Numbered from the stretch's first letter, positions 25,844-35,012 are shown. The stretch is 64,000 nt of DNA from Acidobacteriota bacterium (GCA_013289695.1 JABCZK010000010.1:1-64000), one strand, 5' to 3'. Notes: generated by a model not told the origin, from the letters alone. Translations and numbers: made by a program.

Positions 25844-26323
25844 ATGGACTATTTGTGGACGCCCTGGCGGTATCGTTACATCGCGGATGCCAAGAAAGAT
25901 GAAGGCTGCGTTTTCTGCGAGGCTGTGGCCGCGAACGATGATGCCAGGACGCTGATCGTTTTCCGCGGGCGTAAGAACTTCATTATCCTCAATCGCTATC
26001 CTTATACTTCCGGACACGTGATGGTGGTCCCGTACGTTCACTCTGCGGATTTGTCTGCCTGCGATGCCGATACTGCGGCTGAAATGATGACTCTGGCGCA
26101 GCGCTCGCAGGCGGCGCTGGAGAAGACTTATCATCCGCAGGGTTACAACCTGGGGATGAACCTGGGCAAGGCGGCGGGCGCTGGTGTTACTGGGCATTTG
26201 CATATGCATGTGCTGCCGCGGTGGTCCGGGGATTCGAACTTCATGACCGTGGTGGGTGAGACGCGCGTCGAGCCGGAAGATTTGGACACTACGTATGAAA
26301 AGCTTCGCCAGGCGCTGGCGTAG
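25844..26323 (+). CDS. HIT-family nucleotide hydrolase/phosphorylase
   Basis: The start is ATG 25844 (MDYLWTPWRYRYI, the conserved family N-terminus), giving 159 residues; the frame is open upstream only by overlap with the previous gene. CVFCEAV near residue 25 fits the zinc-binding Cys pair of the AP4A-phosphorylase-like HIT group, and VTGHLHMHVLPRW carries the histidine triad H-x-H-x-H. Likely substrates are diadenosine polyphosphates or AMP-linked compounds. The gene starts 25 nt after the HU-like gene, probably in the same transcript. Confidence 0.88.
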   Translation: MDYLWTPWRYRYIADAKKDEGCVFCEAVAANDDARTLIVFRGRKNFIILNRYPYTSGHVMVVPYVHSADLSACDADTAAEMMTLAQRSQAALEKTYHPQGYNLGMNLGKAAGAGVTGHLHMHVLPRWSGDSNFMTVVGETRVEPEDLDTTYEKLRQALA

Positions 26324-26367
26324 ACTTGGGACGCCGTTTGGATCAATGAACTGACGGGAGGTGCCTC

Positions 26368-26660
26368 GTGGTTACTACCGGGAAGAGTGGGGTAAACGAC
26401 CAGAAAGAATATTTCAAAGGGGTTCCGCCGGCGTGGGTCTTGTATTCAATAGTCTTACATTCTTTCAACGCGGGAGTGTTTGTGGTAAATGGCCTCCGAC
26501 ATTGGGAGGGGCAGATCCGTCGCTTCACCTGGCTTTTGTTGTGATCGGCTGCGGATCGGTATCCGTAGCGGTTGTTAGTGGGCTTCGACTGATCACAAAG
26601 CTTGAGCGACACCAGAACGCAGAAACTGAGAGCAATGTAAACGCAGATGGAATCAGCTGA
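26368..26660 (+). pseudogene. Possible small two-helix membrane protein broken by a frameshift
   Basis: GGGAGGT precedes a GTG at 26368 that opens a 58-codon frame containing YFKGVPPAWVLYSIVLHSFN and GVFVVNGLRHWEGQIR, ending at TGA 26544. In the next phase, a membrane-helix-like segment continues to 26660: SLHLAFVVIGCGSVSVAVVS, GLRLITKLERHQNAE. Joining the two by one frameshift gives a ~95-residue protein with two membrane helices. No family was recognised; this is tentative. Confidence 0.3.
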
Positions 26661-27168
26661 TCGCGAACAAATTTTGCGACTGATTGCGGAATCGGATGCG
26701 GCGCTGGTTGGTGCGGTCGCAGGAGTTTCCGATGAGGATGCGCGGCGGCGTCCGGAGCCGGGGCGTTGGTCAGTGCTGGAATGTGTGGAGCACGTGATTC
26801 TCGGCGACGATGCCATGTTTGCCCGCGTGAGCGCACACTCCACGCCGGACGCGCCTCCCGGCGAGCGCCTCGAAGAATTGATTCTGCGCGGCATGACCAA
26901 TCGGGAACGCAAGTTTGCTGCGCCGGAGCTCGCGCGGCCCACCGGCCGCTTCTCGTCGCTGCCGGAAGCGATCGAGGTTTTTCGCCAACGGCGCGCACGC
27001 AGTGTCGCCTACGTCGAGCAATATCAGGAAGACCCGCGCAACAGAACCACGCAGCATCCGGGGCTTGGTCCGATTAGCTGCCAGGAGATGTTCTTGGCGC
27101 TGGCGCTGCACCCGGCGCGCCACGCCCTGCAAATCCGCGAAGTGCGCAAGAGCCTCGGTTTAGAATAG
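26647..27168 (+). CDS. DinB-like metal-dependent protein
   Basis: The 173-residue protein has the four-helix DinB/YfiT-type fold: REQILRLIAESDAALVGAVA, RWSVLECVEHVILGDDAMFA with the first metal His, and LALALHPARHALQIREVRKS with the other two His residues. Members are often thiol-dependent transferases or hydrolases, and many are uncharacterised. The ATG at 26647 overlaps the tail of the putative small membrane frame. No pathway context is visible; the acyl-CoA dehydrogenase gene follows after 82 nt. Confidence 0.82.
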   Translation: MESADREQILRLIAESDAALVGAVAGVSDEDARRRPEPGRWSVLECVEHVILGDDAMFARVSAHSTPDAPPGERLEELILRGMTNRERKFAAPELARPTGRFSSLPEAIEVFRQRRARSVAYVEQYQEDPRNRTTQHPGLGPISCQEMFLALALHPARHALQIREVRKSLGLE

Positions 27169-27250
27169 ACTGCAATGTGCGGTAGAATTTCGAATGTCAT
27201 CCGGCGTAGTGGTGCGTTGATACTGCTGCATTTATCATCGGGAGTTGAGT

Positions 27251-28396
27251 GTGAACCTGGAACTGAGTGAAGAACAGCAGTTGCTGCAGAAGAGCGTGCG
27301 GGAATTCGCCGAGGCGGAAGTTAAGCCGTTGGCGAAGGAAAATGACGAGACCGGGAAGTTTCCGCGCGGACTGTTTCAGAAGGCTGCGGAGTTGGGTTTG
27401 ACTGGTGTGGCCATCCCGGAAGCAGAAGGCGGCGCGGGGATGGATCACATCAGCTACGCGATTGTGGTGGAAGAAATTTCGCGCGCTTGCGCTTCCACCG
27501 GCGTAATTTTGTCGGTGCAGAATTCTTTGTATTGCGACCCGATTCACCGGTTTGGCACTGACGAGCAGAAGAAAAAATTCCTGTTGCCGTTCGCGCGCGG
27601 GGAAAAAATCGGCTGTTACGCGCTCACCGAGCCGCAGGCTGGTTCGAACGCAGCGGCGCTCGCGACCAAAGCCGTCCGCAAGGGCGACAAGTACGTGATC
27701 AACGGCACGAAAGCGTGGATCACCAACGGCGGGGCCGCGGATGCCGCGATCGTGTACGTGAATACGCAGCCGGAGAAGGGTGAGAAGGGCATCACGGCGC
27801 TGGTCGTTGAAAAAGGGACGCGCGGATTTGCAGTGGGCAAGGAAGAAAAAAAACTGGGCATCCATGCGACGGCCTGCACCGAGCTTTCATTCAGCGATTG
27901 CGAAGTTCCCACCGGGAATCGCATCGGCGCGGAAGGCGAGGGATATAAGGTCGCTCTCTCAACTCTCGATGGCGGCCGCATCGGCATCGCCGCGCAGGCC
28001 ACGGGAATCGCGCAGGGCGCGTTCGAGGCTGCTCTGAGCTACGCGCAGCAGCGCCAAGCATTTGGCCATCCGATCGCGGATTTTCAGGCGATTCAATTCA
28101 TGTTGGCGGATATGGCCACGGAAATTGACGCGGCGCGCCTGCTGCTGCGTCGCGCGGCCTGGAAACAGGATTCCGGCGCGCGATTTTCCATGGAAGCGGC
28201 GATTGCAAAACTCTTCGCGAGTGAGATGTCCACGCGCGTGGCGCACAAGGCCATGCAAATTCACGGCGGGTATGGATACAGCAGCGAATACCCGGTCGAG
28301 CGAGCCTATCGCGACGCGCGCATCACCGAGATCTACGAAGGCACCAGCGAAATTCAGCGGCTGGTCATTGCCGCGTGGGTCCTGAAAAACTACTAG
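27251..28396 (+). CDS. Short-chain acyl-CoA dehydrogenase
   Basis: This FAD enzyme introduces the 2,3-double bond of acyl-CoA in beta-oxidation and passes electrons to ETF. The 381-residue protein shows the signatures CYALTEPQAGSNAAAL and RQAFGHPIADFQAIQFMLAD, and the C-terminal catalytic Glu in ITEIYEGTSEIQRLVIA, the arrangement of butyryl/short-chain dehydrogenases. GTG 27251 is preferred as the start because GGGAG lies 7 nt upstream; a TTG at 27245 is too close to that site. No ETF or other beta-oxidation gene is in the window. Confidence 0.93.
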   Translation: MNLELSEEQQLLQKSVREFAEAEVKPLAKENDETGKFPRGLFQKAAELGLTGVAIPEAEGGAGMDHISYAIVVEEISRACASTGVILSVQNSLYCDPIHRFGTDEQKKKFLLPFARGEKIGCYALTEPQAGSNAAALATKAVRKGDKYVINGTKAWITNGGAADAAIVYVNTQPEKGEKGITALVVEKGTRGFAVGKEEKKLGIHATACTELSFSDCEVPTGNRIGAEGEGYKVALSTLDGGRIGIAAQATGIAQGAFEAALSYAQQRQAFGHPIADFQAIQFMLADMATEIDAARLLLRRAAWKQDSGARFSMEAAIAKLFASEMSTRVAHKAMQIHGGYGYSSEYPVERAYRDARITEIYEGTSEIQRLVIAAWVLKNY

Positions 28397-28648
28397 CGCT
28401 CCCCGATCCACAACCTCGCCCCATCAGCCTGCCTGCCCTGAGTGCCATGCCGAAGGGAGCGAATGGAAGGATCGCTCTTCGACTTCGGTGGGTCAATTAC
28501 CGGTTACGCGCTTGGCAGGACTTAGCCGGGGTCCGACGATATTTTCCGAGTGGCCGACAAATCGAAAATCTCCGCTAGACTCCTACGTCTGTGGTAGACT
28601 CGGCGCCATCGCAGTTCCTCATGAATCCGTCGTGACTGGAGGTACGTT

Positions 28649-29008
28649 ATGTCTCTCACCGGAGCTGTTCCTTCCCCGCAATTGAAGCTCGATGTCGAAA
28701 AGACGGCGGTGGAAACAACCGTACACTGCACGGGTCGAATCACGTCTAGTACAGCCGAATCGCTTAAAACTACCGTTCGTCCACTCATTCCCGATGCCAA
28801 GCGCATCGTGATTGATCTCACGAATGTAAGTTTTCTGGACAGTTCGGGGCTCGGGACGATTGTGGGGTTTTGGGTAAGCGCGAAGAAAGCAAACTGCCAG
28901 CTGAAACTCGCCAACGCGAACCAGAGAATCATGGACTTGTTTCTGATGTCCAATCTGGCACCGATCTTCGAGGGGCGCAGCGAATATCTCGGCGCTACGC
29001 CCGACTAA
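28649..29008 (+). CDS. STAS-domain anti-sigma factor antagonist
   Basis: The 119-residue protein is a single STAS domain of the SpoIIAA/RsbV type: TVHCTGRITSSTAESLKTTV, RIVIDLTNVSFLDSSGLGTI with the phosphorylatable Ser in DSSG, then QLKLANANQRIMDLFLMSNL. Such proteins bind and release anti-sigma kinases. No RsbW-type gene is adjacent; the receiver/ATPase protein at 40505 is a distant candidate partner. GGAGG lies 7 nt before the ATG. Confidence 0.9.
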   Translation: MSLTGAVPSPQLKLDVEKTAVETTVHCTGRITSSTAESLKTTVRPLIPDAKRIVIDLTNVSFLDSSGLGTIVGFWVSAKKANCQLKLANANQRIMDLFLMSNLAPIFEGRSEYLGATPD

Positions 29009-29540
29009 ATCGTTTCTCCACGCGGTTGCTGGGGCGCGTCGCGCTAGGCGAGTCGAGCCAAGGGTCGCGTCAGGATAAGCATAGTCGTTTGCGCGGTTGA
29101 ACAGTTGCCCTTGTTTAACCCCCTCTGATAAACATGTCGAATTTTGCGAAGCCTCGCAGGCAGCTTCGTGGGCGGGCATTCGGCAAGTCGATAGTGGGTC
29201 AGTTTCCGATTTCGCGCGTGGTGTCAATCGGTCAACGCAACACTAAGCTCCAACCCACCCTGGATTGAAAACGAAAGCCAAACTCGCTCGCTAGGGCCAG
29301 ACCAGCCGGAACGCTGTCCCGGCTAGGTTTTGACCGGGCACACCCAAACAGTTGGTTCTCCCACGGAAGCATTGTCGAATCGATGCCCTGGATGGTCTGG
29401 CATCGAACGGTTGAGCTAGCACGATTAACAGTTTGTTGAAAAACCCCTTCCTTCTGCAACTTTAAATCAAGAAACTCGCCTGAAGTAAGGAAGGTCCAGG
29501 AGGCGAGCGACTGCGCGGCGACGATAACCACCCAGAAGGA
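29009..29540. other. Intergenic stretch upstream of the IS remnant
   Basis: No gene is supported here. The segment from about 29420 (CAGTTTGTTGAAAAACCCC) may be the left end of the IS5-type element that follows, as similar TTGTTGAAAAA sequences occur at ends of such elements, but no matching right end was found. The rest is unremarkable. Confidence 0.35.
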
Positions 29541-29925
29541 ATGTTCAGCTACGTTTCTCCCGAGCAGCGCGTACCAGCCGATCATCCGTTGCGGCCGATC
29601 CGCAAGATGGTCGATGAGATTCTGAAGGAAATGTTCCCGCAATTTGCGAAGCTGTACCCCGAAGTGCGGCGCCCCTCGATCGCGCCCGAACGGCTGTTGC
29701 GGTCCTTGCTGTTGCAGATCTTCTATTCGGTACGCAGCGAACGCATGCTGATCGAGCAACTGTAATACAACCTGCCGTTCCGCAGGTTCGTGGGGATGGA
29801 GAGGGACGAGGCGGTGTGGAATCACGCGGTGTACGGCAAGAATCGGGAGCGCTTGCTGCAGGAAGAGATTGCCGAGAGGTTTTTCCAGCGGGTGACACGG
29901 CGAAGAAGGTTCGGTGGTGGGTGCG
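29541..29925 (+). pseudogene. IS5-type (DUF772) transposase remnant
   Basis: The first 74 codons match the N-terminus of IS5-like transposases: MFSYVSPEQRVPADHPLRPI, RRPSIAPERLLRSLLLQIFY, SVRSERMLIEQL. An in-frame TAA at 29763 then interrupts the gene, but the homology resumes in the same frame: YNLPFRRFVGMERDEAVWNH, AVYGKNRERLLQEEIAERFF, QRV. It ends by about 29900, before the catalytic DDE domain. The element is inactive; its 3' part was lost next to the neighbouring monooxygenase gene. Confidence 0.8.
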
Positions 29926-29951
29926 TAGGCGCGCGTTATGTGCGGGCGGCG

Positions 29952-31376
29952 TCAGCGCTGTTGTTCCGGCGGATTGCTGGCGCGGAGGAAGTAGTGGGGC
30001 TTATCTAAGTCGGCGCGGACTGCTACGTCGAAAAAGCCGACCATCATTTCATCGTAGGTTTGATCGCCCCAGCGGACGGCGACGTCGGGATCGGGATTGT
30101 GCGGATTATTTTTGGAGTTGTCGTACCAGGCGACGGCTTGCAGCACGGTGCCGGCGGGTAGCGCGAGCGGCTCGGCTAGGCGATAGCTTAGCTGCCAGTA
30201 AAAATTGTAATTTACGCGTAGCAATGGGTCGGCGGTTTTGTCGGCGTGCAAAATACTGTATTCGAAGCGTTTTCCGCGGAGGTGCATGTGCGGGAAAAAA
30301 CTGAGCAGGACCGCGTCGTTGGGCAGCGAGCCGTGCACTTCCACGCGATAGTCGTCCACGCCGGGAGGGATCACGAAGCGGTCGTTAGTGAGTTGCAGCG
30401 TGAGCACGCGTTGCTTCGGAGGCTGCTTGGCAAAGACTATGCCGATGCCGGATTGATCTGTGGCGGCGTGGCCGTGGGCCATGTAGTGCATTTGAAACAC
30501 CAGGTCGGAGCCGGCCGGTATAAATTTTGCCATGCCCTCGGGCCAATTGTCCGGCGAACTGCCCGGCGCGTAGACCAGCAGAATGTCCGCTTGGGTGAAG
30601 TGCGTGTCTTCGCGGTCCTGCTCGTCGGTCATATCCGCGCCAGTGAAGGGCACGCCCAGGGGCGCGTGGCGCAGCCAATTTGAATTTGGCGGGCGGACAT
30701 AAACCACCGCGTGATGGACGTTCGCGCGGCTGGAAGGCTGAATCTCGGACAGCTGCACCCATTTGTCTTCGGTGAAACCGGTGGGGACGATTTCGTAGGT
30801 GTAGTCGATATCGCCGTGCGCCGGAAGCGTCACCGGTTTTGGCATGCGCACTACCACATCCGGCTGCGGAATCATCCAGCCTTCTGGCCACTGGCGCGCG
30901 TGCGGCGCTGCGTGCGAATCGCCCGCGGGCGCTTGCGCATTTGCCCAGGCAACGAGCGTATCTATTTCCTGCTGCGTGAGCGACGGATCGTTGGAAAAGT
31001 GGCCGACGTTCGGATCCGCAAACCAGGGCGGCATTTCGCGTTTGGCGGCGGAATCGGCGATGGCGCCCGCGAACGGTCGCGTTTGCGCGTAGGACATCAG
31101 TTGCATCGGACCGATCTCGCCCGCGCGATGGCAGCTCTGGCAATGTTGCTGCAGGATGGGCAAAACATCGCGATAAAACGTGGGCGCTGCGACCAGTGCC
31201 TGCGAAGGCTCGGACGGCGGTTGCGGCGTGGGTTGGTTTTCCTGCGGCGATGCGGTCCCGGATGTGGCGAACAACAGAAGCAGGACCAGCGGGAGAGAGG
31301 TTCTCAAGGAATTATGGATGCAAGGTGAGCGCGTGGGGTTTTCGTTTTGGACCTTCACAGCGCAAGAATTGTACAC
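29952..31376 (-). CDS. Exported cytochrome c / copper type II monooxygenase-like protein
   Basis: The 474-residue protein has a signal peptide (LRTSLPLVLLLLFATSGTA, about 24-42), a c-type haem domain (RDVLPILQQHCQSCHRAGEI with CxxCH; axial Met probably in the following PPWFADP...region) and a beta-rich C-terminal half resembling the ascorbate-dependent Cu type II monooxygenases (PHM/DBM-like), with His clusters NVHHAVVYV, FQMHYMAHGH and SFFPHMHLRGK. Such haem-copper proteins recur in Acidobacteriota and Planctomycetota; substrates are unknown. Coding start 31376 is uncertain. Confidence 0.72.
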   Translation of the reverse strand: MYNSCAVKVQNENPTRSPCIHNSLRTSLPLVLLLLFATSGTASPQENQPTPQPPSEPSQALVAAPTFYRDVLPILQQHCQSCHRAGEIGPMQLMSYAQTRPFAGAIADSAAKREMPPWFADPNVGHFSNDPSLTQQEIDTLVAWANAQAPAGDSHAAPHARQWPEGWMIPQPDVVVRMPKPVTLPAHGDIDYTYEIVPTGFTEDKWVQLSEIQPSSRANVHHAVVYVRPPNSNWLRHAPLGVPFTGADMTDEQDREDTHFTQADILLVYAPGSSPDNWPEGMAKFIPAGSDLVFQMHYMAHGHAATDQSGIGIVFAKQPPKQRVLTLQLTNDRFVIPPGVDDYRVEVHGSLPNDAVLLSFFPHMHLRGKRFEYSILHADKTADPLLRVNYNFYWQLSYRLAEPLALPAGTVLQAVAWYDNSKNNPHNPDPDVAVRWGDQTYDEMMVGFFDVAVRADLDKPHYFLRASNPPEQQR

Positions 31377-31458
31377 CGAGTGCGTAGGTGGGGTGGGTAC
31401 GTCGCGACGGACTTAAGTTCCGGGCGTGAAGAGTCTGGGTGAGAACCGCAAAATCGGT

Positions 31459-31521
31459 ACTTCAGCGGCTGAAGTCGCGCTGATTTTGCTGTCGTTAGGT
31501 CGTGGCTGAAGCCACGACCTA
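31459..31521. repeat. Pair of REP-like palindromes
   Basis: ACTTCAGC-G-GCTGAAGT (31459-31475) and TAGGTCGTGGCT-GA-AGCCACGACCTA (31496-31521) are both perfect inverted repeats, 20 nt apart, in the gap between the GH13 gene and the downstream monooxygenase-like gene. Paired palindromes with a shared GGCTGAAG core are typical of BIME units. They may also limit read-through between the two genes. Confidence 0.65.
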
Positions 31522-31561
31522 CAAAGACGATCGAGTCCCCGCACAAACCCTGAGGTACCGA

Positions 31562-33268
31562 CTACTTTTTGTTGAGTGCCGCGATGTAAACCGCGAACGG
31601 CTCCAGCGACAGCTGCGCGGCGGAAGAATTAGTTCGCAGCGACGGCTGTGTTGTCAGCAGAGTTTGCGCCGGCTTTGCGTTGAGGCGTTGCTTGGACAAT
31701 TTAAAGTTCACCGTTCGCGGCGCGGCGGACATGTTGATGACGACGATCACCGCGTCGTTTTTGGTTTTCCGCAGGTAGGACAACACATTCGGGTCGTTCT
31801 CATTCAATGCCAGATAGTCGCCGTCGAGTAGTGCCGGGTTGGAGCGGCGCAAAGCGAGCAGTTGCTTGTACCAGTTCAGGATTGAGTTCGGATCTTTTAG
31901 CTCGTCCGCGACGTTGTAGGTCTTATAGGTTTCCGGAATCGCGTTCCAAGGCGTGCCACTGGTAAACCCAGCGTTCGCATCGTTGCTCCACTGCATCGGC
32001 GTGCGCTCGCCGTCACGACCTTTTTCTTTCGGCCACCCCAAGCGGCCAATGGGGTCCTTGACGTCTTCGCGGCGCGCGGGATCGTTATTCTGCATGCCGA
32101 GCTCGTCGCCGTAGTACATGATTGGCGTGCCGCGCAACGTCAGAAACATCGCGGCCATAGCTTTGGCGATTTGATCGTTATGCTGGCCATCGCCGTAACG
32201 ATTCCAGGAACGGACGATGTCGTGATTGCCGATGACGAAGACGGGCCACTCGCCTATGGCCTCGACGGCATCAATGTGCTCGCGGAAAACGGGCGCGGAA
32301 AATTTCAGTTTTGTGAGCAGCAGATCCATGGGCATCTGCAACTCGTCGTTCGCGACTCCGTAATACGGTTTCAATTGCGCGACGTTATCCGTCCAGGTTT
32401 CGCCGATCAGAACTGCGTTGTATTTATTGGCGACGGTGCGCAGGCCTTGCAGCGCGGTGTGCACTTCGGGTAGCGCCTGGGTGTACTTGTTTTCGATCTT
32501 GGGATCGCCGAAGTCGTTGGTGCCGGGCAGCACCGGATTGTCCTTGAGCGCGGAATCTTCGTAGAGCGAATCTACGGCGTCGAGGCGGAAGCCGGCGACG
32601 CCGCGTTTGTACCACCACTCGGTAGTGCCGAACATCGCCTCCACCACCGCGGGATTACGCCAGTTCAGGTCGGGTTGCTGCACGTAGAAGTAATGGTAGT
32701 AATACTGCTTTGTCGCGTTGTCCCACTGCCATGCCGAGCCGCCGAAGTTCGAGATCCAGTTGTTCGGCGGGCCATCGTCCTTGCCGTCGCGCCAGATGTA
32801 CCAGTCGCGTTTGGGCGCGGTGCGCGAAGAACGGGAATCGAGAAACCAGGGATGCTGGTCTGAGGTGTGGTTCACCACGAGGTCGAGAATAATCTTGATG
32901 CCGTGCTCTGCGCCTAACTTTTGCAAGCGGTCGAAATCGGCGAGCGTGCCGTACATCGGGTCAATATTTTCGTAATCGGAAACGTCGTACCCAAAATCCA
33001 CCTGCGGTGAGGGGAAACACGGCGCAATCCAGATCGCGTCCACACCGAGGGCTTTCAAGTAATCGAGTTTTGCAGCGATGCCGTTGAGGTCACCGATGCC
33101 GTCGCCATTGCTATCCATGAAGCTGCGCGGATAGATTTCGTAAAAGACAGCGTGCTGATACCAGGGATGCGGCGCGGCATCAGGTGACTTGCGCTGCGCG
33201 CGTGTTGCGCGCAACGCGACAAGCAGAATGAGCAGGATCAAGACCGTCGCAGAAAACCTGCCGTGCAT
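31562..33268 (-). CDS. Exported GH13 alpha-glucosidase / oligo-1,6-glucosidase-like enzyme
   Basis: The start is ATG 33268 with GGTGGAGG 7 nt upstream (frame open to 33322). The 568-residue protein has a signal peptide (FSATVLILLILLVALRATRA) and a GH13 (beta/alpha)8 barrel with all conserved regions: DLVVNHTSDQHPWF, GFRLDAVDSLYED (nucleophile Asp), LIGETWTDN (acid/base Glu) and FVIGNHDIVRSW (third Asp). The YEIYPRSFMDSNGDGIGDLN start is typical of the oligo-1,6-glucosidase/alpha-glucosidase subgroup, which removes glucose from maltodextrins or isomaltose-type sugars. Confidence 0.92.
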   Translation of the reverse strand: MHGRFSATVLILLILLVALRATRAQRKSPDAAPHPWYQHAVFYEIYPRSFMDSNGDGIGDLNGIAAKLDYLKALGVDAIWIAPCFPSPQVDFGYDVSDYENIDPMYGTLADFDRLQKLGAEHGIKIILDLVVNHTSDQHPWFLDSRSSRTAPKRDWYIWRDGKDDGPPNNWISNFGGSAWQWDNATKQYYYHYFYVQQPDLNWRNPAVVEAMFGTTEWWYKRGVAGFRLDAVDSLYEDSALKDNPVLPGTNDFGDPKIENKYTQALPEVHTALQGLRTVANKYNAVLIGETWTDNVAQLKPYYGVANDELQMPMDLLLTKLKFSAPVFREHIDAVEAIGEWPVFVIGNHDIVRSWNRYGDGQHNDQIAKAMAAMFLTLRGTPIMYYGDELGMQNNDPARREDVKDPIGRLGWPKEKGRDGERTPMQWSNDANAGFTSGTPWNAIPETYKTYNVADELKDPNSILNWYKQLLALRRSNPALLDGDYLALNENDPNVLSYLRKTKNDAVIVVINMSAAPRTVNFKLSKQRLNAKPAQTLLTTQPSLRTNSSAAQLSLEPFAVYIAALNKK

Positions 33269-33394
33269 GAGCGTGCCTCCACCGAGTGTCGAGCGAATCA
33301 GAATCGCCTGCGAGTCTAGCAAGCTCGTCTGCGCGCTGCCAGCGTGGCCGCCACGGAATATCAGTGCCTGCTGGGTGCGGTTATGTCGCTCATG

Positions 33395-34648
33395 CTACTC
33401 AGGCATGATTACCGTTTCTTCGCGCGGTAGCGCGTCCAGTGTGGCTTTATCGAGGTTCAAGTGAGCCGCGACAAGTTCGGGTGGAGTGTGCGAGAGCCAT
33501 TCGGAGAGGGACAGATCCTGGTAGTAGCTGCTCTTGAACATCTCCAGGAACTTCAGGTCGGTGGTGCCGGTATTTTCTACGTAGTGCGGCAGAGTTCTTT
33601 GAATGTAGCCGACGTCGCCGGTTTCAAAATCCATGGTGCGGGCGCGGCCTCCGGTGGTGAAGACGGTCATGCGTCCCTTGCCGCCGAAGAAATATTGCCA
33701 TTCGTCGGCATTGGGGTGCCAGTGCAACTCGCGCAGTCCGCCGGGTTTGACGGTGACAATGGCGGCGGCAGTGGTGGTGATTTTAAAGTTTCTCGCGTCA
33801 ATGATGCGGACATCGCCGCTCTTGTTGCTCTTCGTCGGAGGCATATCCATGGTGCGGAAAGCGAAATCAATTGGCGATGGACCGCGCGCGCCCGCGGCGA
33901 TGCGTTTATCTTCCGCGAGCGGGCCGGGGACCGCGGTCTGAAAAATGAATTTTTCTTTCTTGGGCATGTCGGCCAGAGTTTTTTGGCTGACGCCAAAATC
34001 CTTAGCGACGACGTCGGGCGGCGTGTGCGCCATCCAGTCCGTCAGAAGCACGGTCTCGTATTCCGAGAAATTGCCGTCGTCGAAGACCAGCAGGAATTCG
34101 CAGCCGTCGGGAGCGAGTCCCTGGATCGAATGGGGAATGCCGGGCGGGAAAAACCAGAGCTCGTTTTCTTTCACATCGGTGACGAAGCTTTGACCATCGG
34201 CATCAACGCAGGTGATGCGTGCGGTGCCATAGAGCATATACGCCCATTCTGCCGCGGTGTGCCAATGCAGTTCGCGGACGCCTCCTGCGGTGAGGCGCAT
34301 GTCCACCCCGGCCAGGGTCTTCGAGACCGCTAGCTCGCGCTGAGTAACTTCGCGCGACCAGCCGCCTTCTTGCATCCGCTTGTGCGCCAGCGAGAACGGA
34401 TACTTGAAGGTTTGCACGCCACCGGCGTCGGTTTGAGGGGGGCTGTCCGAATCGGGATTGGCCGCGTCCAGCGCGGGATTGGTGGGGCCCGGGTCGCTCG
34501 AACTACGGTTGTTTTTCTGTTGATAGGGGGCCTGTTCCTGCGCTGCCAACTTTTCCCCGGCGAGCATGCCCGCGGCGGCGAAGGCTGCGGAACTTACTGC
34601 TAGGAATCCCCTTCGCGTCAAAGCGTCTTTTTCTGATTCGTTGCTCAT
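33395..34648 (-). CDS. Oxalate-decarboxylase-like bicupin with a Tat signal
   Basis: The start is ATG 34648 (AGAGGTG 6 nt upstream; frame open to 34789). The 417-residue protein has a Tat signal (TRRGFLAVSSAAFAAAGML) and two cupin domains, each with a Mn-binding motif: ELHWHTAAEWAYMLYG and ELHWHPNADEWQYFFGG. The active-site lid that reads SENST in Bacillus OxdC reads SEYET here (DGNFSEYETVLLTDWM); the Glu is retained. Oxalate decarboxylase makes formate and CO2 from oxalate. Lid changes affect decarboxylase versus oxidase activity, so the reaction is likely but not certain. Confidence 0.85.
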   Translation of the reverse strand: MSNESEKDALTRRGFLAVSSAAFAAAGMLAGEKLAAQEQAPYQQKNNRSSSDPGPTNPALDAANPDSDSPPQTDAGGVQTFKYPFSLAHKRMQEGGWSREVTQRELAVSKTLAGVDMRLTAGGVRELHWHTAAEWAYMLYGTARITCVDADGQSFVTDVKENELWFFPPGIPHSIQGLAPDGCEFLLVFDDGNFSEYETVLLTDWMAHTPPDVVAKDFGVSQKTLADMPKKEKFIFQTAVPGPLAEDKRIAAGARGPSPIDFAFRTMDMPPTKSNKSGDVRIIDARNFKITTTAAAIVTVKPGGLRELHWHPNADEWQYFFGGKGRMTVFTTGGRARTMDFETGDVGYIQRTLPHYVENTGTTDLKFLEMFKSSYYQDLSLSEWLSHTPPELVAAHLNLDKATLDALPREETVIMPE

Positions 34649-35012
34649 GTTGCGCACCTCTAAATGGAAATGGACTGTGTCAACTGATTTGAAAATCAGG
34701 CCCTTTCCAGGATTATGAGATCGCGAAAACACAGGGAAAGTGGCAGAGCAGAGGAAGAAAAAGCACGAGGTACTGTCAGACCGGTTCACCGCTTAACCTC
34801 ACCTCGATGCGGATTCGATACCCGGTCATCAAGCGCGGCGGTCTTCGGGCGGGAATCGGCGGTTGCCGCGCCGGCTGTGGCGCAGTGAAGCGCGCCGCTA
34901 GCAATTCAGGAGCTGAGGCCGGAAGTATCTTTCCTGTAGCGCGCGGTGGTTGACTTTGGCGGGCGGGTCGTGACAAATGGAACCTTCATAAATCTTCTGG
35001 GATTTGCCGCGA
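34649..35012. other. Divergent promoter region without a gene
   Basis: The bicupin reading frame is open upstream to 34789 but lacks protein-like sequence. GC-rich inverted segments are present around 34850-34900, and GGCGCAGTGAAGCGCGCC at about 34878 can fold. I looked for a c-di-AMP (ydaO-type) riboswitch ahead of the KimA-like gene and did not see its conserved segments. Confidence 0.35.

Noticed and set aside
34790-35012. c-di-AMP (ydaO-type) riboswitch ahead of the KimA-like gene
   Set aside because: The region is GC-rich and can fold, but the conserved riboswitch segments were not found.
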